NCBI RefSeq assembly: GCF_023336755.1
Contig: NZ_JALZWP010000006.1
Coordinates: 124,001-188,000 of the forward strand
Source: Roseinatronobacter domitianus
GTDB lineage: Bacteria; Pseudomonadota; Alphaproteobacteria; Rhodobacterales; Rhodobacteraceae
Length of the DNA stretch: 64,000 nucleotides
Direction of reading: 5' to 3'
The position numbers and the translations under genes were made by a program. Of the stretch, positions 9,520-17,546 are shown piece by piece (within the stretch, counting starts at the first letter, position 1; each line of letters starts with the position of its first letter). The notes under the pieces were generated by a model. It made no database searches. It saw nothing but the letters and a program-made list of their open reading frames with translations, and was not told the DNA's origin.

Positions 9520-10472
9520 GCAGTTGCCTCCCAGTCGATGATCATCTTCAGGCAGTCAGGATCGCTGAAGGCCGTCTCGTAGGCGGGGCCAGCCCGGTCG
9601 GGGCGTGCGTGGTGGGTAATCAGGCCGGAGAGCGACAGGCGGCCCGTGTCAATCAACTCGCGCGTGGCGATCAGATCCTCGGCCTGCCACTCGGCGGCGA
9701 TGCGCAGGCGTGCTTCGCGCATGAAGGCGGGCACGAAATTGAACTGGATGGGCTTGGTGTAAAACCCGGCCAGCACCACTTCGCCACCCTTGGCAATGCG
9801 CCCGATCAGGCTGTCCAGCAGCCCTTCGGCGCCCGATGCGTCCATAATGACGTTGTAATCGCGGCGTGGGTCGGCGTCGGGGTGCAGCACCTCGTAGCCT
9901 TCGGCGCCGGTGCTGCGCGCCGGGTTCACCTCCCACACCGTGGGGGCTGGTGCGCCCATCGCGATAGCAATGCGCGCCATCAGGCGGCCCAGCACGCCAT
10001 GGCCGATAATCAGCTCTGGCATAGTGGCATTCGGCCCAGCCAAAGCATGGCGCGCAGTTGCGGCCAAGGCCAGCAGCGCGCCTTCTGCCCCCATGGCGCG
10101 GTCAACACGGGTAACGCGGGCGGCATTGCTGACCAGATGGCGCGACGCCGCGCCGAACAGGCCAAACACCGGACCCGATTCGCCGGGCGCAAAGCAATTC
10201 GCACCGGGCACAAACACGCGCTCGCCGGGCTTGTAGCCGCTATCGGCACCCGCCTCGATCACTTCGCCGCAAGCCTCGTAGCCGGGAACCAGCGGGTAGC
10301 CCATGCCGGGAAATGGCGGCATGTCGCCGGTCCAGAACAATTTTTCGGTGCCGGTGGACACGCCCGAATGGTCGACACGGATGACCAGATCCTGCGGGCC
10401 CGCGGCTGTCAATTTCACAGCACCCAGCTTCAACTGGCGGGGTGCGGAAAGGATGATGGCTTGGGTCTGCAC
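9516..10472 (-). CDS. bchC: Bacteriochlorophyllide 3-hydroxyethyl dehydrogenase
   Basis: BchC oxidises the 3-hydroxyethyl group to the 3-acetyl group of bacteriochlorophyllide a. It is a zinc-type medium-chain dehydrogenase; [14 protein letters not shown] and [16 protein letters not shown] are visible. The start chosen is GTG 10472 ([17 protein letters not shown]), which follows ACGAGGACG and gives 318 residues; the ATG at 10562 would place the start upstream of the promoter elements. It is the first gene of bchCXYZ and lies below paired TGT-N12-ACA operators. Confidence 0.94.
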   Translation of the reverse strand: MQTQAIILSAPRQLKLGAVKLTAAGPQDLVIRVDHSGVSTGTEKLFWTGDMPPFPGMGYPLVPGYEACGEVIEAGADSGYKPGERVFVPGANCFAPGESGPVFGLFGAASRHLVSNAARVTRVDRAMGAEGALLALAATARHALAGPNATMPELIIGHGVLGRLMARIAIAMGAPAPTVWEVNPARSTGAEGYEVLHPDADPRRDYNVIMDASGAEGLLDSLIGRIAKGGEVVLAGFYTKPIQFNFVPAFMREARLRIAAEWQAEDLIATRELIDTGRLSLSGLITHHARPDRAGPAYETAFSDPDCLKMIIDWEATA

Positions 10473-10530
10473 AGAGCGTCCTCGTTCGTCCTTCAAGGGG
10501 GTGTCACACTGACGTGACTCGGCCCCTATG

Positions 10531-10574
10531 TGTAATCTTAATGATACAGCACCAACTGTCAATCTTTATTGACA
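10531..10574 (-). promoter_or_regulatory. bchC promoter with two PpsR/CrtJ palindromes
   Basis: Two exact TGT-N12-ACA palindromes occur at 10531-10548 and 10557-10574, separated by 8 bases. On the minus strand a sigma-70-like promoter is embedded in them: TTGACA (10562-10557), a 16-base spacer, then TAAGAT (10540-10535). The -35 box lies in one operator and the -10 box in the other. Cooperative CrtJ/PpsR binding to two such sites 8 bp apart at bchC is established in Rhodobacter capsulatus, so redox and oxygen repression of bchCXYZ is a strong inference. Confidence 0.85.
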
Positions 10575-10575
10575 G

Positions 10576-11700
10576 TTATTTTGCCCGATCTTTAGGCAGT
10601 GCTGGTTTGCGCGCCTCGACCACCCCTGTAACGTAGGAACGGGCGGTTTTGGGCGCTGAAATGCCCGTAAAACCCGCTTTTGCGAGCGCGGCGCTGATTT
10701 CACCAACCGAACGCGTGCGCCCGGTTTGCATGGCCAAAGTGTAAACTGCGAAATACACATCGGTTTGCGGGTCGGGTTTTGGGCCGCCCGACATGGGTTC
10801 GATGACCAGAACGCGCCCACCCGGTGGCAGGGCGGCATAGACTGATGCCAACAGCGCCTCGACGGTGGCATCGGCATGGTCGTAAAGCACCCGCACCAAG
10901 CTGATCGCATCGGCCCCACCCGGCAGCGGATCGGCGCGGAAAGACCCGCCATGGCGCGCGACATCGGCAGGCAGAGCGGCTTGCGCGACCACATCGGGCA
11001 AGTCAAACAGCGACAGGGCAATATCTGGATAGCGCGCGCGCACCGCGCGCAGAAACGCGCCGGTGCCACCGCCAATATCCAACAGCCGCGTGACGCCCCG
11101 CAGGTCCAGCTTGCGCAATGCATCTTGCGCCACAAGGCCCTGACTGTCGGTCATCAGCCGCGAATAGCGCGCGGTTACATCCGGGTCCATCGGGCCAGTC
11201 GCGCCGAAGACATAGGGCCAGAACCGCGCCAGATCGGGATCGGTTTCGCCCCGGATAAAGGCAACCGGGTCGGTCAGGTCATTATACAGAACCGAGTGGT
11301 GCCGCACCATGTCGGCCAGCCCTGGCACACCCAGGAACGCCGCACCGCGCCGCGACAGTTTGAACTTCGCGCCACGCCGGACCATCACGCCCATCGCGGC
11401 CCCGGCTTGCGCCAGGATCGCCATACGCTCGGGCGGCACTTGCGCGCGCAGGGCCAGGGCATCTGCCGTCGCAGGCCCATCGGCCAGCATGTGCAACACA
11501 CGCAATTCCACCAGGGCGGTCAGCATCTGGCTTTGCACGAAGCCTTGCATCAGATCGAACAGCGCCGCGCCCTCGCGCCGGGCAATGCCCCGCAATCCGG
11601 GAACCCGTGCGCAAAACGCCTGAAACCGGGGGGACGCCGCCAGCCGGTTCACCAGCCCCGCCGGTCGGAAGGGCTGCTCTGGGGCGGTCATGTCAGACAT
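10576..11700 (-). CDS. crtF: Demethylspheroidene O-methyltransferase
   Basis: CrtF methylates the tertiary hydroxyl group of demethylspheroidene with S-adenosylmethionine. The 374-residue product has an N-terminal winged-helix dimerisation region and a C-terminal Rossmann methyltransferase fold with the SAM motif LLDIGGGTGAFLRAV near residue 210. It starts 3 bases after crtE, suggesting a crtEF operon; no strong ribosome site is visible, so coupling to crtE is likely. The stop codon directly abuts a PpsR palindrome of the bchC promoter. Confidence 0.95.
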   Translation of the reverse strand: MSDMTAPEQPFRPAGLVNRLAASPRFQAFCARVPGLRGIARREGAALFDLMQGFVQSQMLTALVELRVLHMLADGPATADALALRAQVPPERMAILAQAGAAMGVMVRRGAKFKLSRRGAAFLGVPGLADMVRHHSVLYNDLTDPVAFIRGETDPDLARFWPYVFGATGPMDPDVTARYSRLMTDSQGLVAQDALRKLDLRGVTRLLDIGGGTGAFLRAVRARYPDIALSLFDLPDVVAQAALPADVARHGGSFRADPLPGGADAISLVRVLYDHADATVEALLASVYAALPPGGRVLVIEPMSGGPKPDPQTDVYFAVYTLAMQTGRTRSVGEISAALAKAGFTGISAPKTARSYVTGVVEARKPALPKDRAK

Positions 11701-11703
11701 AGT

Positions 11704-12582
11704 TTACACCCGAACCGGTGCGACAGGGGTCATCCGCTCGGCATAAAGCCGGACAAGCTGCGCCAACTGCCCTTCGCCGGGGCAAGACGGAATGGACGCA
11801 ATCGCGCCCGACAGGATATCCTGCAAATGCTTGATGGCACCTTGCACGCCCAATTCCTCGACCGCCGAGGGGCGGGCATTGGCGGCATCTTGACCGGCGG
11901 GCTTGCCAAGCGCGGCTTCGTCATAGAGCGCATCGCGCAGGTCATCGGCCACCTGAAACGCCTCGCCAATACGCGCGCCAAGTTCTTCCCAGGGTTCGGG
12001 CTCTTGCCCGGCGGCCAGCGCGCCCATCTGGGTTGCAGCCACGAACAGCGCGGCGGTTTTCGACATATGATAGGCGCGCAGATCGACCTGTGCCTCGCTT
12101 TCCCAGCCCTGCCCCGCGCAAATGCCATGCGGCATGCCCGTGTGTCGTGCCAGCAAACGCACCAGTTTCAACGCGCGCGCGGCGTCTTGGTCGGCCGCGC
12201 GGCCCAACTCGTCGAATGCCGCAATAATCAGGCTGTCACCCGTCAGCACCGCCAAGGGTTCGGAAAACGCCAGATGCACAGTCGGTTTGCCGCGCCGGAA
12301 ATCGGCATTGTCAAAGGCAGGCAGATCATCATGCACAAGGCTCGCGCAATGGATCAGCTCTAGCGCAATCGCTGCCGAATCGGCCATCGCAGGGCGGTCA
12401 TCGCCGCAAGCCTTGGCAACCGACAGGCAGATCGTGGGACGGATGCGCGCGCCACCCGGCGTGACCGCGTAATGCAGCGCTGCGGCCAAGCGACCCGGCA
12501 CCGCGCCATCGGGCGCGCTTGCCCCTTGGGCGCGGGAAATCGCGGCGCTCATCGCCTTGTCGATTCGGTGGCTCAGGTCCAT
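11704..12582 (-). CDS. crtE: Geranylgeranyl diphosphate synthase
   Basis: CrtE makes C20 geranylgeranyl diphosphate for carotenoids and the bacteriochlorophyll tail. The 292-residue product has both aspartate-rich motifs of trans-prenyltransferases: DDLPAFD (85-91) and DDLRD (213-217). ATG 12582 is preceded by a near-perfect AAGGGAGGT, which decides it over the in-frame ATG 21 bases upstream. It is divergent from crtD, and the 94-base spacer between them carries two PpsR-type palindromes. Confidence 0.95.
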   Translation of the reverse strand: MDLSHRIDKAMSAAISRAQGASAPDGAVPGRLAAALHYAVTPGGARIRPTICLSVAKACGDDRPAMADSAAIALELIHCASLVHDDLPAFDNADFRRGKPTVHLAFSEPLAVLTGDSLIIAAFDELGRAADQDAARALKLVRLLARHTGMPHGICAGQGWESEAQVDLRAYHMSKTAALFVAATQMGALAAGQEPEPWEELGARIGEAFQVADDLRDALYDEAALGKPAGQDAANARPSAVEELGVQGAIKHLQDILSGAIASIPSCPGEGQLAQLVRLYAERMTPVAPVRV

Positions 12583-12604
12583 GGCGACCTCCCTTGGCTG
12601 CATC

Positions 12605-12646
12605 TGTCAGAACAAATGGACATGTATGTGTAAATTACACTGGACA
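12605..12646. promoter_or_regulatory. Paired PpsR/CrtJ palindromes between crtE and crtD
   Basis: TGT-N12-ACA occurs exactly at 12605-12622 and 12629-12646, 6 bases apart. They occupy the short divergent crtE/crtD spacer and could repress both directions. I could not assign convincing -35/-10 boxes here. PpsR/CrtJ control of crt genes is established in Rhodobacter; the assignment is by motif and context. Confidence 0.75.
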
Positions 12647-12676
12647 GTTTCGCACAAAGAGTCAAGAATTCCTGAC

Positions 12677-14254
12677 ATGACCCTTGAAGATCACCAGATC
12701 GCCATTGTCGGCGCCGGGATGGGCGGGCTGGCCGCGGGCATTCGTCTTGCTGCCTCCGGGCATGAGGTGACGATATACGAGTCGCATGGCTGGCCGGGCG
12801 GCAAGATGCGCACGGTGCCCACGGACGCAGGCCCGGTCGATGCCGGGCCAACGGTGCTGACCCTGCGCGATGTCTTGGATGACCTGTTCGCCGCCACAGG
12901 CAGCGCGACAGAAGACCACGTCACCCTAACGCCCCTTCCCATTCTGGCCCGGCATTTCTGGACCGATGGCACGCGGCTGGACCTGACGCATGACCCGGCC
13001 CAAAACACCGCCGCCATTGCCGATGCGATGGGGGCCAAAGCCGCGCGCGAGTTCGAGCGTTTCAGCGTCGAGACCCGCGCGCTGTTCCAAGCCTTTGACG
13101 CGCCCATCATGCGCAGCGCCCGCCCCGGCGTTCTGGCCTCTGCCCGTGCTGCGCTCGCAGCGCGCGCAACCCTGCCGTGGCTCGCGCCCGGACGGTCGCT
13201 GGATGCCATGTTGCACGCCCGCCTGTCGGACCCGCGCCTGCGCCAGCTCTTCGGGCGCTATGCAACCTATGTCGGCGGCAACCCGCTTCTGGCCCCCGCC
13301 GTGCTGGGGCTTGTCTGGCAGGCCGAAGCGGCGGGCGTCTGGGCGGTGCAAGGCGGCATGGCGCGGCTGGCACATGCCTTGGCCACGGTGTTCGAACGTC
13401 TGGGCGGAACGCTGCGATTGAACACACCTGTTGCGCGCATCCTGACCGAACATGGCCACGCCACCGGCCTGCATCTGGCCGATGGCACACGCATAGGCAC
13501 CCGCCAGATCGTCTTCAATGGCGACCCGGCGGCGCTGCCCTACCTGTTGGAGCAACCCGCCAAAGCGCCCAAACGCCGCCAGACCCATCCGCGCAGCCTG
13601 TCGGCGCGCGTCTGGACCTTTGCCGCCGAAGTCGCGCCCAAGGGTTTGGGCCGCGACGCGCTGGCCTATCACACCCTGTTTTTCGCAGACACCCCGCAAG
13701 CGGAATTCGCGCCGCTGTCCAAGGGCCGCACACCGCAAGACCCGACCATCTATGTCTGCGCGCAGGACCGCGCATCGGGCCACGCGCCGCAGGGGCCAGA
13801 GCGGTTTCAGTTCATCCTTAATGCGCCTGCAACCACGCCGGGCGAAGCCGAGAAAGAGCCATCATGTCAAACTCACCCCTTCGACCGGCTGGCGCGTTTC
13901 GGCCTGCATCTGACCCCGCGCCCCACAGCGGACAGCCTGACGACACCACAACACTTCGCGGCGCTGTTCCCGCACAGCCAGGGGGCACTCTACGGGCTAT
14001 CACCGAACGGTGCCGCCGCGACCTTCCTGCGGCCCACGGCGCGCACGAAAATCAAGGGTCTGTATCTGGCGGGGGGCGGGGTGCATCCGGGAGCGGGCGT
14101 GCCGATGGCGCTGATCTCGGGGGGGCACGCGGCGGCAGCGGCGCTCAGCGACCGGATTTCACCCGTCAGGTCGGCCCGAACGGCTATGCTTGGTGGTATG
14201 TCGACGGCATCAGCGATTGCGGCACCCGCGCCATCTCGGTCATCGGGTTCATAG
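12677..14254 (+). CDS. crtD: Hydroxyneurosporene/methoxyneurosporene desaturase
   Basis: CrtD is the FAD-dependent desaturase that adds the 3,4 double bond in spheroidene synthesis. The dinucleotide motif IVGAGMGGLAAGI is at residues 10-22, ESHGWPGGKMR follows, and the C-terminal flavin motif GLYLAGGGVHPGAGVPMALISGGHAAAA is complete. ATG 12677 (MTLEDHQIA) begins the conserved protein. The frame then continues about 35 codons past the usual family end and runs out of frame through the 5' part of crtC, ending at TAG 14252-14254. The G7 run at 14119-14125 reads G GGG GGG in this frame. The 525-residue length is therefore suspect at the C-terminus. Confidence 0.9.
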   Translation: MTLEDHQIAIVGAGMGGLAAGIRLAASGHEVTIYESHGWPGGKMRTVPTDAGPVDAGPTVLTLRDVLDDLFAATGSATEDHVTLTPLPILARHFWTDGTRLDLTHDPAQNTAAIADAMGAKAAREFERFSVETRALFQAFDAPIMRSARPGVLASARAALAARATLPWLAPGRSLDAMLHARLSDPRLRQLFGRYATYVGGNPLLAPAVLGLVWQAEAAGVWAVQGGMARLAHALATVFERLGGTLRLNTPVARILTEHGHATGLHLADGTRIGTRQIVFNGDPAALPYLLEQPAKAPKRRQTHPRSLSARVWTFAAEVAPKGLGRDALAYHTLFFADTPQAEFAPLSKGRTPQDPTIYVCAQDRASGHAPQGPERFQFILNAPATTPGEAEKEPSCQTHPFDRLARFGLHLTPRPTADSLTTPQHFAALFPHSQGALYGLSPNGAAATFLRPTARTKIKGLYLAGGGVHPGAGVPMALISGGHAAAAALSDRISPVRSARTAMLGGMSTASAIAAPAPSRSSGS

Positions 14255-15090
14255 GGTCGGTTTTCTCGCCGTGGTATAAATGGTCCGGGCGGCGCGATCC
14301 GGCCAATCATTGCTGCATCAACGTGGCGACCTATGGCCCCAAAGGGCGGTTCACCATGACCGACCGGGGCCGCGCGGCCCTGCGCCAGTCCGAAGATGTG
14401 TTCGAGGTTGGCCCGTCGTCGATGCGCTGGGAGGGCGACAAGCTGGTGATCGAGGTCAATGAGATCTCCTCCCCCCCGCTTATCAGCCGGGTGCGCGGCA
14501 CGATCACGCTGCATCCCGAAGCGCTGTTCGGGCAGGTGCACGACCTGACACCGGACGGTAGCCATTCGTGGCAGCCCTTCGCCCCCATCGCGCGCATAGA
14601 GGTAGACCTGTCGCCCGGCCACACATGGCAGGGCCACGGCTATTTTGATGCCAATTTCGGGTCAGCGGCGCTGGAAGATGATTTCAACTACTGGACATGG
14701 GGCCGCTTCCCGCGCAGCCACGGGGCCACTTGCTTTTACGATGCCGTGCTGCGCGACGGGTCGGAACAATCCACGGCTTTGCATTTCCACCGCGACGGGC
14801 GGATGGAGCATATCACCGCCCCGCCCCGCGCGCGCTTTGCCCGCAGCCTATGGGCCGTGCGGCGCGAAACGCGGGCGGATGCGGGTGTTGTGCCACGACA
14901 GATCATGCCCATGCTGGACGCGCCGTTCTACACCCGCTCTGCCGTGCGGACGGTCATCGACGGAGAGCCGTCTGTGGGCGTGCATGAAGCGCTTGACCTG
15001 CGCCGCTACGCCCAACCGCTGCTAAAGCCGATGCTCGCCGTGCGCGTGCCCCGCCGCAAGGGGTGGCGGTTTCAGGATGCGGCGGGCTAG
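14125..15090 (+). CDS. crtC: Hydroxyneurosporene synthase (CrtC), start undefined
   Basis: CrtC hydrates neurosporene and related carotenes at C-1,2. Conserved CrtC sequence begins near 14149 (RPDFTRQVGPNG, then YAWWYVDGISD, FIGSVFSPWYKWSG and NHCCINVATYG) and continues intact to TAG 15090. No ATG, GTG or TTG lies in frame between ATG 13864 and ATG 14356. The first would make a 408-residue protein whose first 90-odd residues are an out-of-frame reading of crtD; the second would delete the conserved N-terminus. I placed the left end at 14125, where a -1 slip on the G7 run of crtD would enter this frame. Either a base is missing or extra, or CrtC is made as a frameshift fusion. Confidence 0.8.
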   Translation, partial: ARGGSGAQRPDFTRQVGPNGYAWWYVDGISDCGTRAISVIGFIGSVFSPWYKWSGRRDPANHCCINVATYGPKGRFTMTDRGRAALRQSEDVFEVGPSSMRWEGDKLVIEVNEISSPPLISRVRGTITLHPEALFGQVHDLTPDGSHSWQPFAPIARIEVDLSPGHTWQGHGYFDANFGSAALEDDFNYWTWGRFPRSHGATCFYDAVLRDGSEQSTALHFHRDGRMEHITAPPRARFARSLWAVRRETRADAGVVPRQIMPMLDAPFYTRSAVRTVIDGEPSVGVHEALDLRRYAQPLLKPMLAVRVPRRKGWRFQDAAG

Positions 15091-15228
15091 CGGGCAGCGG
15101 ATGGCCGGGGCCTGCCGCTTCCGTCCGTGGCGATAGGCACTTTATGGCAGCCAAATCCGTCGGACCTGCCAACGACGCACTTGCGTCAGCCAAAGCGGCT
15201 GGCCGCCGGACCGGCCATCCGCTGCCCG
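15091..15228. repeat. Long inverted repeat between crtC and glyS
   Basis: A perfect 18-base inverted repeat flanks 102 bases. CGGGCAGCGGATGGCCGG at 15091-15108 starts on the base after the crtC stop; its complement CCGGCCATCCGCTGCCCG is at 15211-15228. Inside is a smaller palindrome, GACGCA at 15174-15179 with TGCGTC at 15182-15187. The spacer lies between converging genes. It may be a bidirectional transcription end, a structured RNA or a small mobile remnant; no open reading frame or T-run supports a choice. Confidence 0.7.
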
Positions 15229-15263
15229 TGGGGCGCTACGCGCCTGTTAACCACGGGCGAGGG

Positions 15264-17543
15264 TCAGCCGCTCACCTTCGTCAAATCCGCCACCTGCAAG
15301 CAGGTCGCGCGAATACGGTGCAGCAGGTTCAGGCGGTTGCGGCGCAGGATCTGGTTTTCGGCATTGATCTGAACGGCGTCGAAAAACGCATCAATCGGCG
15401 CGCGCAGTCCCGCCATGGCCTGCATGGCGGTGGCGAAATCCTCGGATTGCATGGCGGGGGTGATCGCGGCCTCGGCTTGGTCCAGCGCCGCGAACAACGC
15501 GCGTTCCGCGTCGGTTTCGGCCAGTTTCGGATCGGGGCCGAAGCTGTATTCCACCCCGTCCTTGTCCTCGGCTTGCGTCAGAATGTTGTTCGCCCGCTTG
15601 AAGCCCTGCAACAGGTTCTCGCCATCGTCGGTTTTCAGCAGATCGCTCAACGCCTCGGCGCGTTTGACCAGAAGCGTCAGGTCATCATTGCCGGGCATGG
15701 CAAGGCAGGCGTCGATGACGTCATGCCGGATGCCTTGATCGCGCAGGTAAACCTTGAGGCGGTCGTGGAAAAACGAGGTTAAGCCAACCGCACTTTCAAG
15801 CATTCTTTGCAACAAAATATTTGAACTCTCCAACTCAGAAAGCGCACGCTTTTTGTCAGACAGAACTTGTGAAAGCCCTAAGAGCGCCAACTCTTCGTCA
15901 AATAAGCCCTTTTCGAAGCCTGCTTTTATTTTCATGATCTTTGACAAACCCTCGTCCTCGGCTGTCGGACCATCTAGTAGTTCCTCATCAAGCATATCGT
16001 GGGAAATGCCGAGGTGCTCACATAATTGAACTGGCAGATATAGCTTCAAAGGGATCGTTAACTGCCCCTCTAACACCAACCGAATAACCCCCAACGCCGA
16101 TCGGCGCAGCGCGAAAGGGTCTTTCGAGCCGGTGGGCTTTTCGTCAATCGCCCAGAACCCGGTCAGCGTGTCCAGCTTGTCGGCCAAAGCCACGGCAACC
16201 GTCACCGGCGCGGTGGGCACAGCGTCGGACGGGCCGAGGGGGGAGTAATGGTCGCGGCAGGCATCGGCCACTTCCGGCGCATAGCCACCTTGCAGCGCGT
16301 AATACCGCCCCATAACCCCTTGAAGTTCCGGGAATTCCCCCACCATGCCCGAGCGCAGATCGGCCTTGGCCACGCGGGCGGCCTGTTCTGCCATTTCGGC
16401 ATCGGCCCCCACCAGCGGCGCAATCTCTCTCGCCAGCGCCGCGATGCGGTCAATCCGGTCGGCCTGTGACCCCAGCTTGTTGTGGAAGGTCACATCGGAC
16501 AGCCCTGCCCCCATGCCTTCGAGTTTCACATCAGAAACCAGCCGCAAGTCGTTGTCCCAGAAGAATTTCGCATCTGACAGCCTGGCCGCCAGAACCTTTT
16601 GATTCCCCGCCAGAATGGTCGCGCCCTGATCCGCCGTATCGCGGTTGGCGACCGTGACAAACCCCACGATCTGGCCAGATTTCGGGTCGCGCACCGAGAA
16701 AAACTTCTGGTGTTCCTTCATAGAGGTTTGCAGCACTTCCGGCGGTAGGTCCAAGAACTGTTCTTCAATCCGCCCCATCAACACCACAGGCCATTCGACC
16801 AGTCCCGCGACCTCGGCCAGCAGGCCCTTATCCTCGACCAGTTCCAACCCTTGGGCGAAGGCCAACTGCGACGCCTCGTTCCAAATATGGCCCGCGCGCT
16901 CGGATGGGTCCAAGATCACCTTGGAACGCTTTAGCTTCGCCGCGTAATCCTCGAAATTCGCGACAGAAAACGTATCCGGCGCCATGAAGCGATGCCCGCG
17001 CGTGGTGTCACCCGACACGATCCCGTCCACGTCCAACGGGACCACTTCGGCCCCATCCTCACGCGACAGGATGCACAGGATGGAATGCAATGGCCGCACC
17101 CAGCGCAACGCGCCTTCGCCCCAGCGCATCGACTTCGGCCATGGGAAGTTGCGGATCGTGCGCTCCAGCACTTCGGCCACGATCATGGGGGCGGCGCGCC
17201 CTTCGGTCGTGACGGTGGCAACGTAAACCTGCCCCTTCTTGTCGTCCTGAATGCTCAGGTCGTCCATGCTCAGACCCGTTGAGCGCAGGAACCCCTCAAT
17301 GGCCTTTTCCGGCGCGCCAACCTTTGGCCCACGCCGTTCCTCGCGCAGGGTCGGGCTATGCTCCGTCAGCCCCTGCACCGCCAGCGCCAGACGGCGCGGC
17401 GTGGCAAAAGCTTGCGCATGGGCATAGGTCAGCCCCGCCTCTACCAGCCCATCCGTGACAAGCTTTTTCAGCGCGTCCGACGCGCCCGCCTGCATCCGCG
17501 CCGGAATTTCCTCGGAGAAGAGTTCGATCAATAGGTCAGCCAT
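15264..17543 (-). CDS. glyS: Glycyl-tRNA synthetase beta subunit
   Basis: GlyS is the beta chain of the tetrameric glycyl-tRNA synthetase and contains the tRNA-binding and HD-like domains. The 759-residue frame starts MADLLIELFSEEIPARMQAG and is uninterrupted. Residues about 490-590 (bases about 15776-16075) are encoded by AT-rich DNA: my hand count gives 38, 50 and 42 per cent GC over 15781-15960, against 68 per cent over 16381-16440. The flanks are ordinary for the genome. This looks like an internal replacement or insertion that stayed in frame. The gene follows the DUF6446 gene by 3 bases in a glyQ-DUF6446-glyS operon. Confidence 0.95.
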   Translation of the reverse strand: MADLLIELFSEEIPARMQAGASDALKKLVTDGLVEAGLTYAHAQAFATPRRLALAVQGLTEHSPTLREERRGPKVGAPEKAIEGFLRSTGLSMDDLSIQDDKKGQVYVATVTTEGRAAPMIVAEVLERTIRNFPWPKSMRWGEGALRWVRPLHSILCILSREDGAEVVPLDVDGIVSGDTTRGHRFMAPDTFSVANFEDYAAKLKRSKVILDPSERAGHIWNEASQLAFAQGLELVEDKGLLAEVAGLVEWPVVLMGRIEEQFLDLPPEVLQTSMKEHQKFFSVRDPKSGQIVGFVTVANRDTADQGATILAGNQKVLAARLSDAKFFWDNDLRLVSDVKLEGMGAGLSDVTFHNKLGSQADRIDRIAALAREIAPLVGADAEMAEQAARVAKADLRSGMVGEFPELQGVMGRYYALQGGYAPEVADACRDHYSPLGPSDAVPTAPVTVAVALADKLDTLTGFWAIDEKPTGSKDPFALRRSALGVIRLVLEGQLTIPLKLYLPVQLCEHLGISHDMLDEELLDGPTAEDEGLSKIMKIKAGFEKGLFDEELALLGLSQVLSDKKRALSELESSNILLQRMLESAVGLTSFFHDRLKVYLRDQGIRHDVIDACLAMPGNDDLTLLVKRAEALSDLLKTDDGENLLQGFKRANNILTQAEDKDGVEYSFGPDPKLAETDAERALFAALDQAEAAITPAMQSEDFATAMQAMAGLRAPIDAFFDAVQINAENQILRRNRLNLLHRIRATCLQVADLTKVSG

Positions 17544-17546
17544 GGG

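Noticed and set aside
13864-14148. ATG 13864 as the crtC start
   Set aside because: It would add a Gly/Ala/Arg-rich stretch that is only an out-of-frame reading of the conserved CrtD C-terminus.
15091-15228. Integron attC site
   Set aside because: The long inverted repeat lacks the paired GTTRRRY/RYYYAAC core sites at its ends, and no integrase or cassette is nearby.
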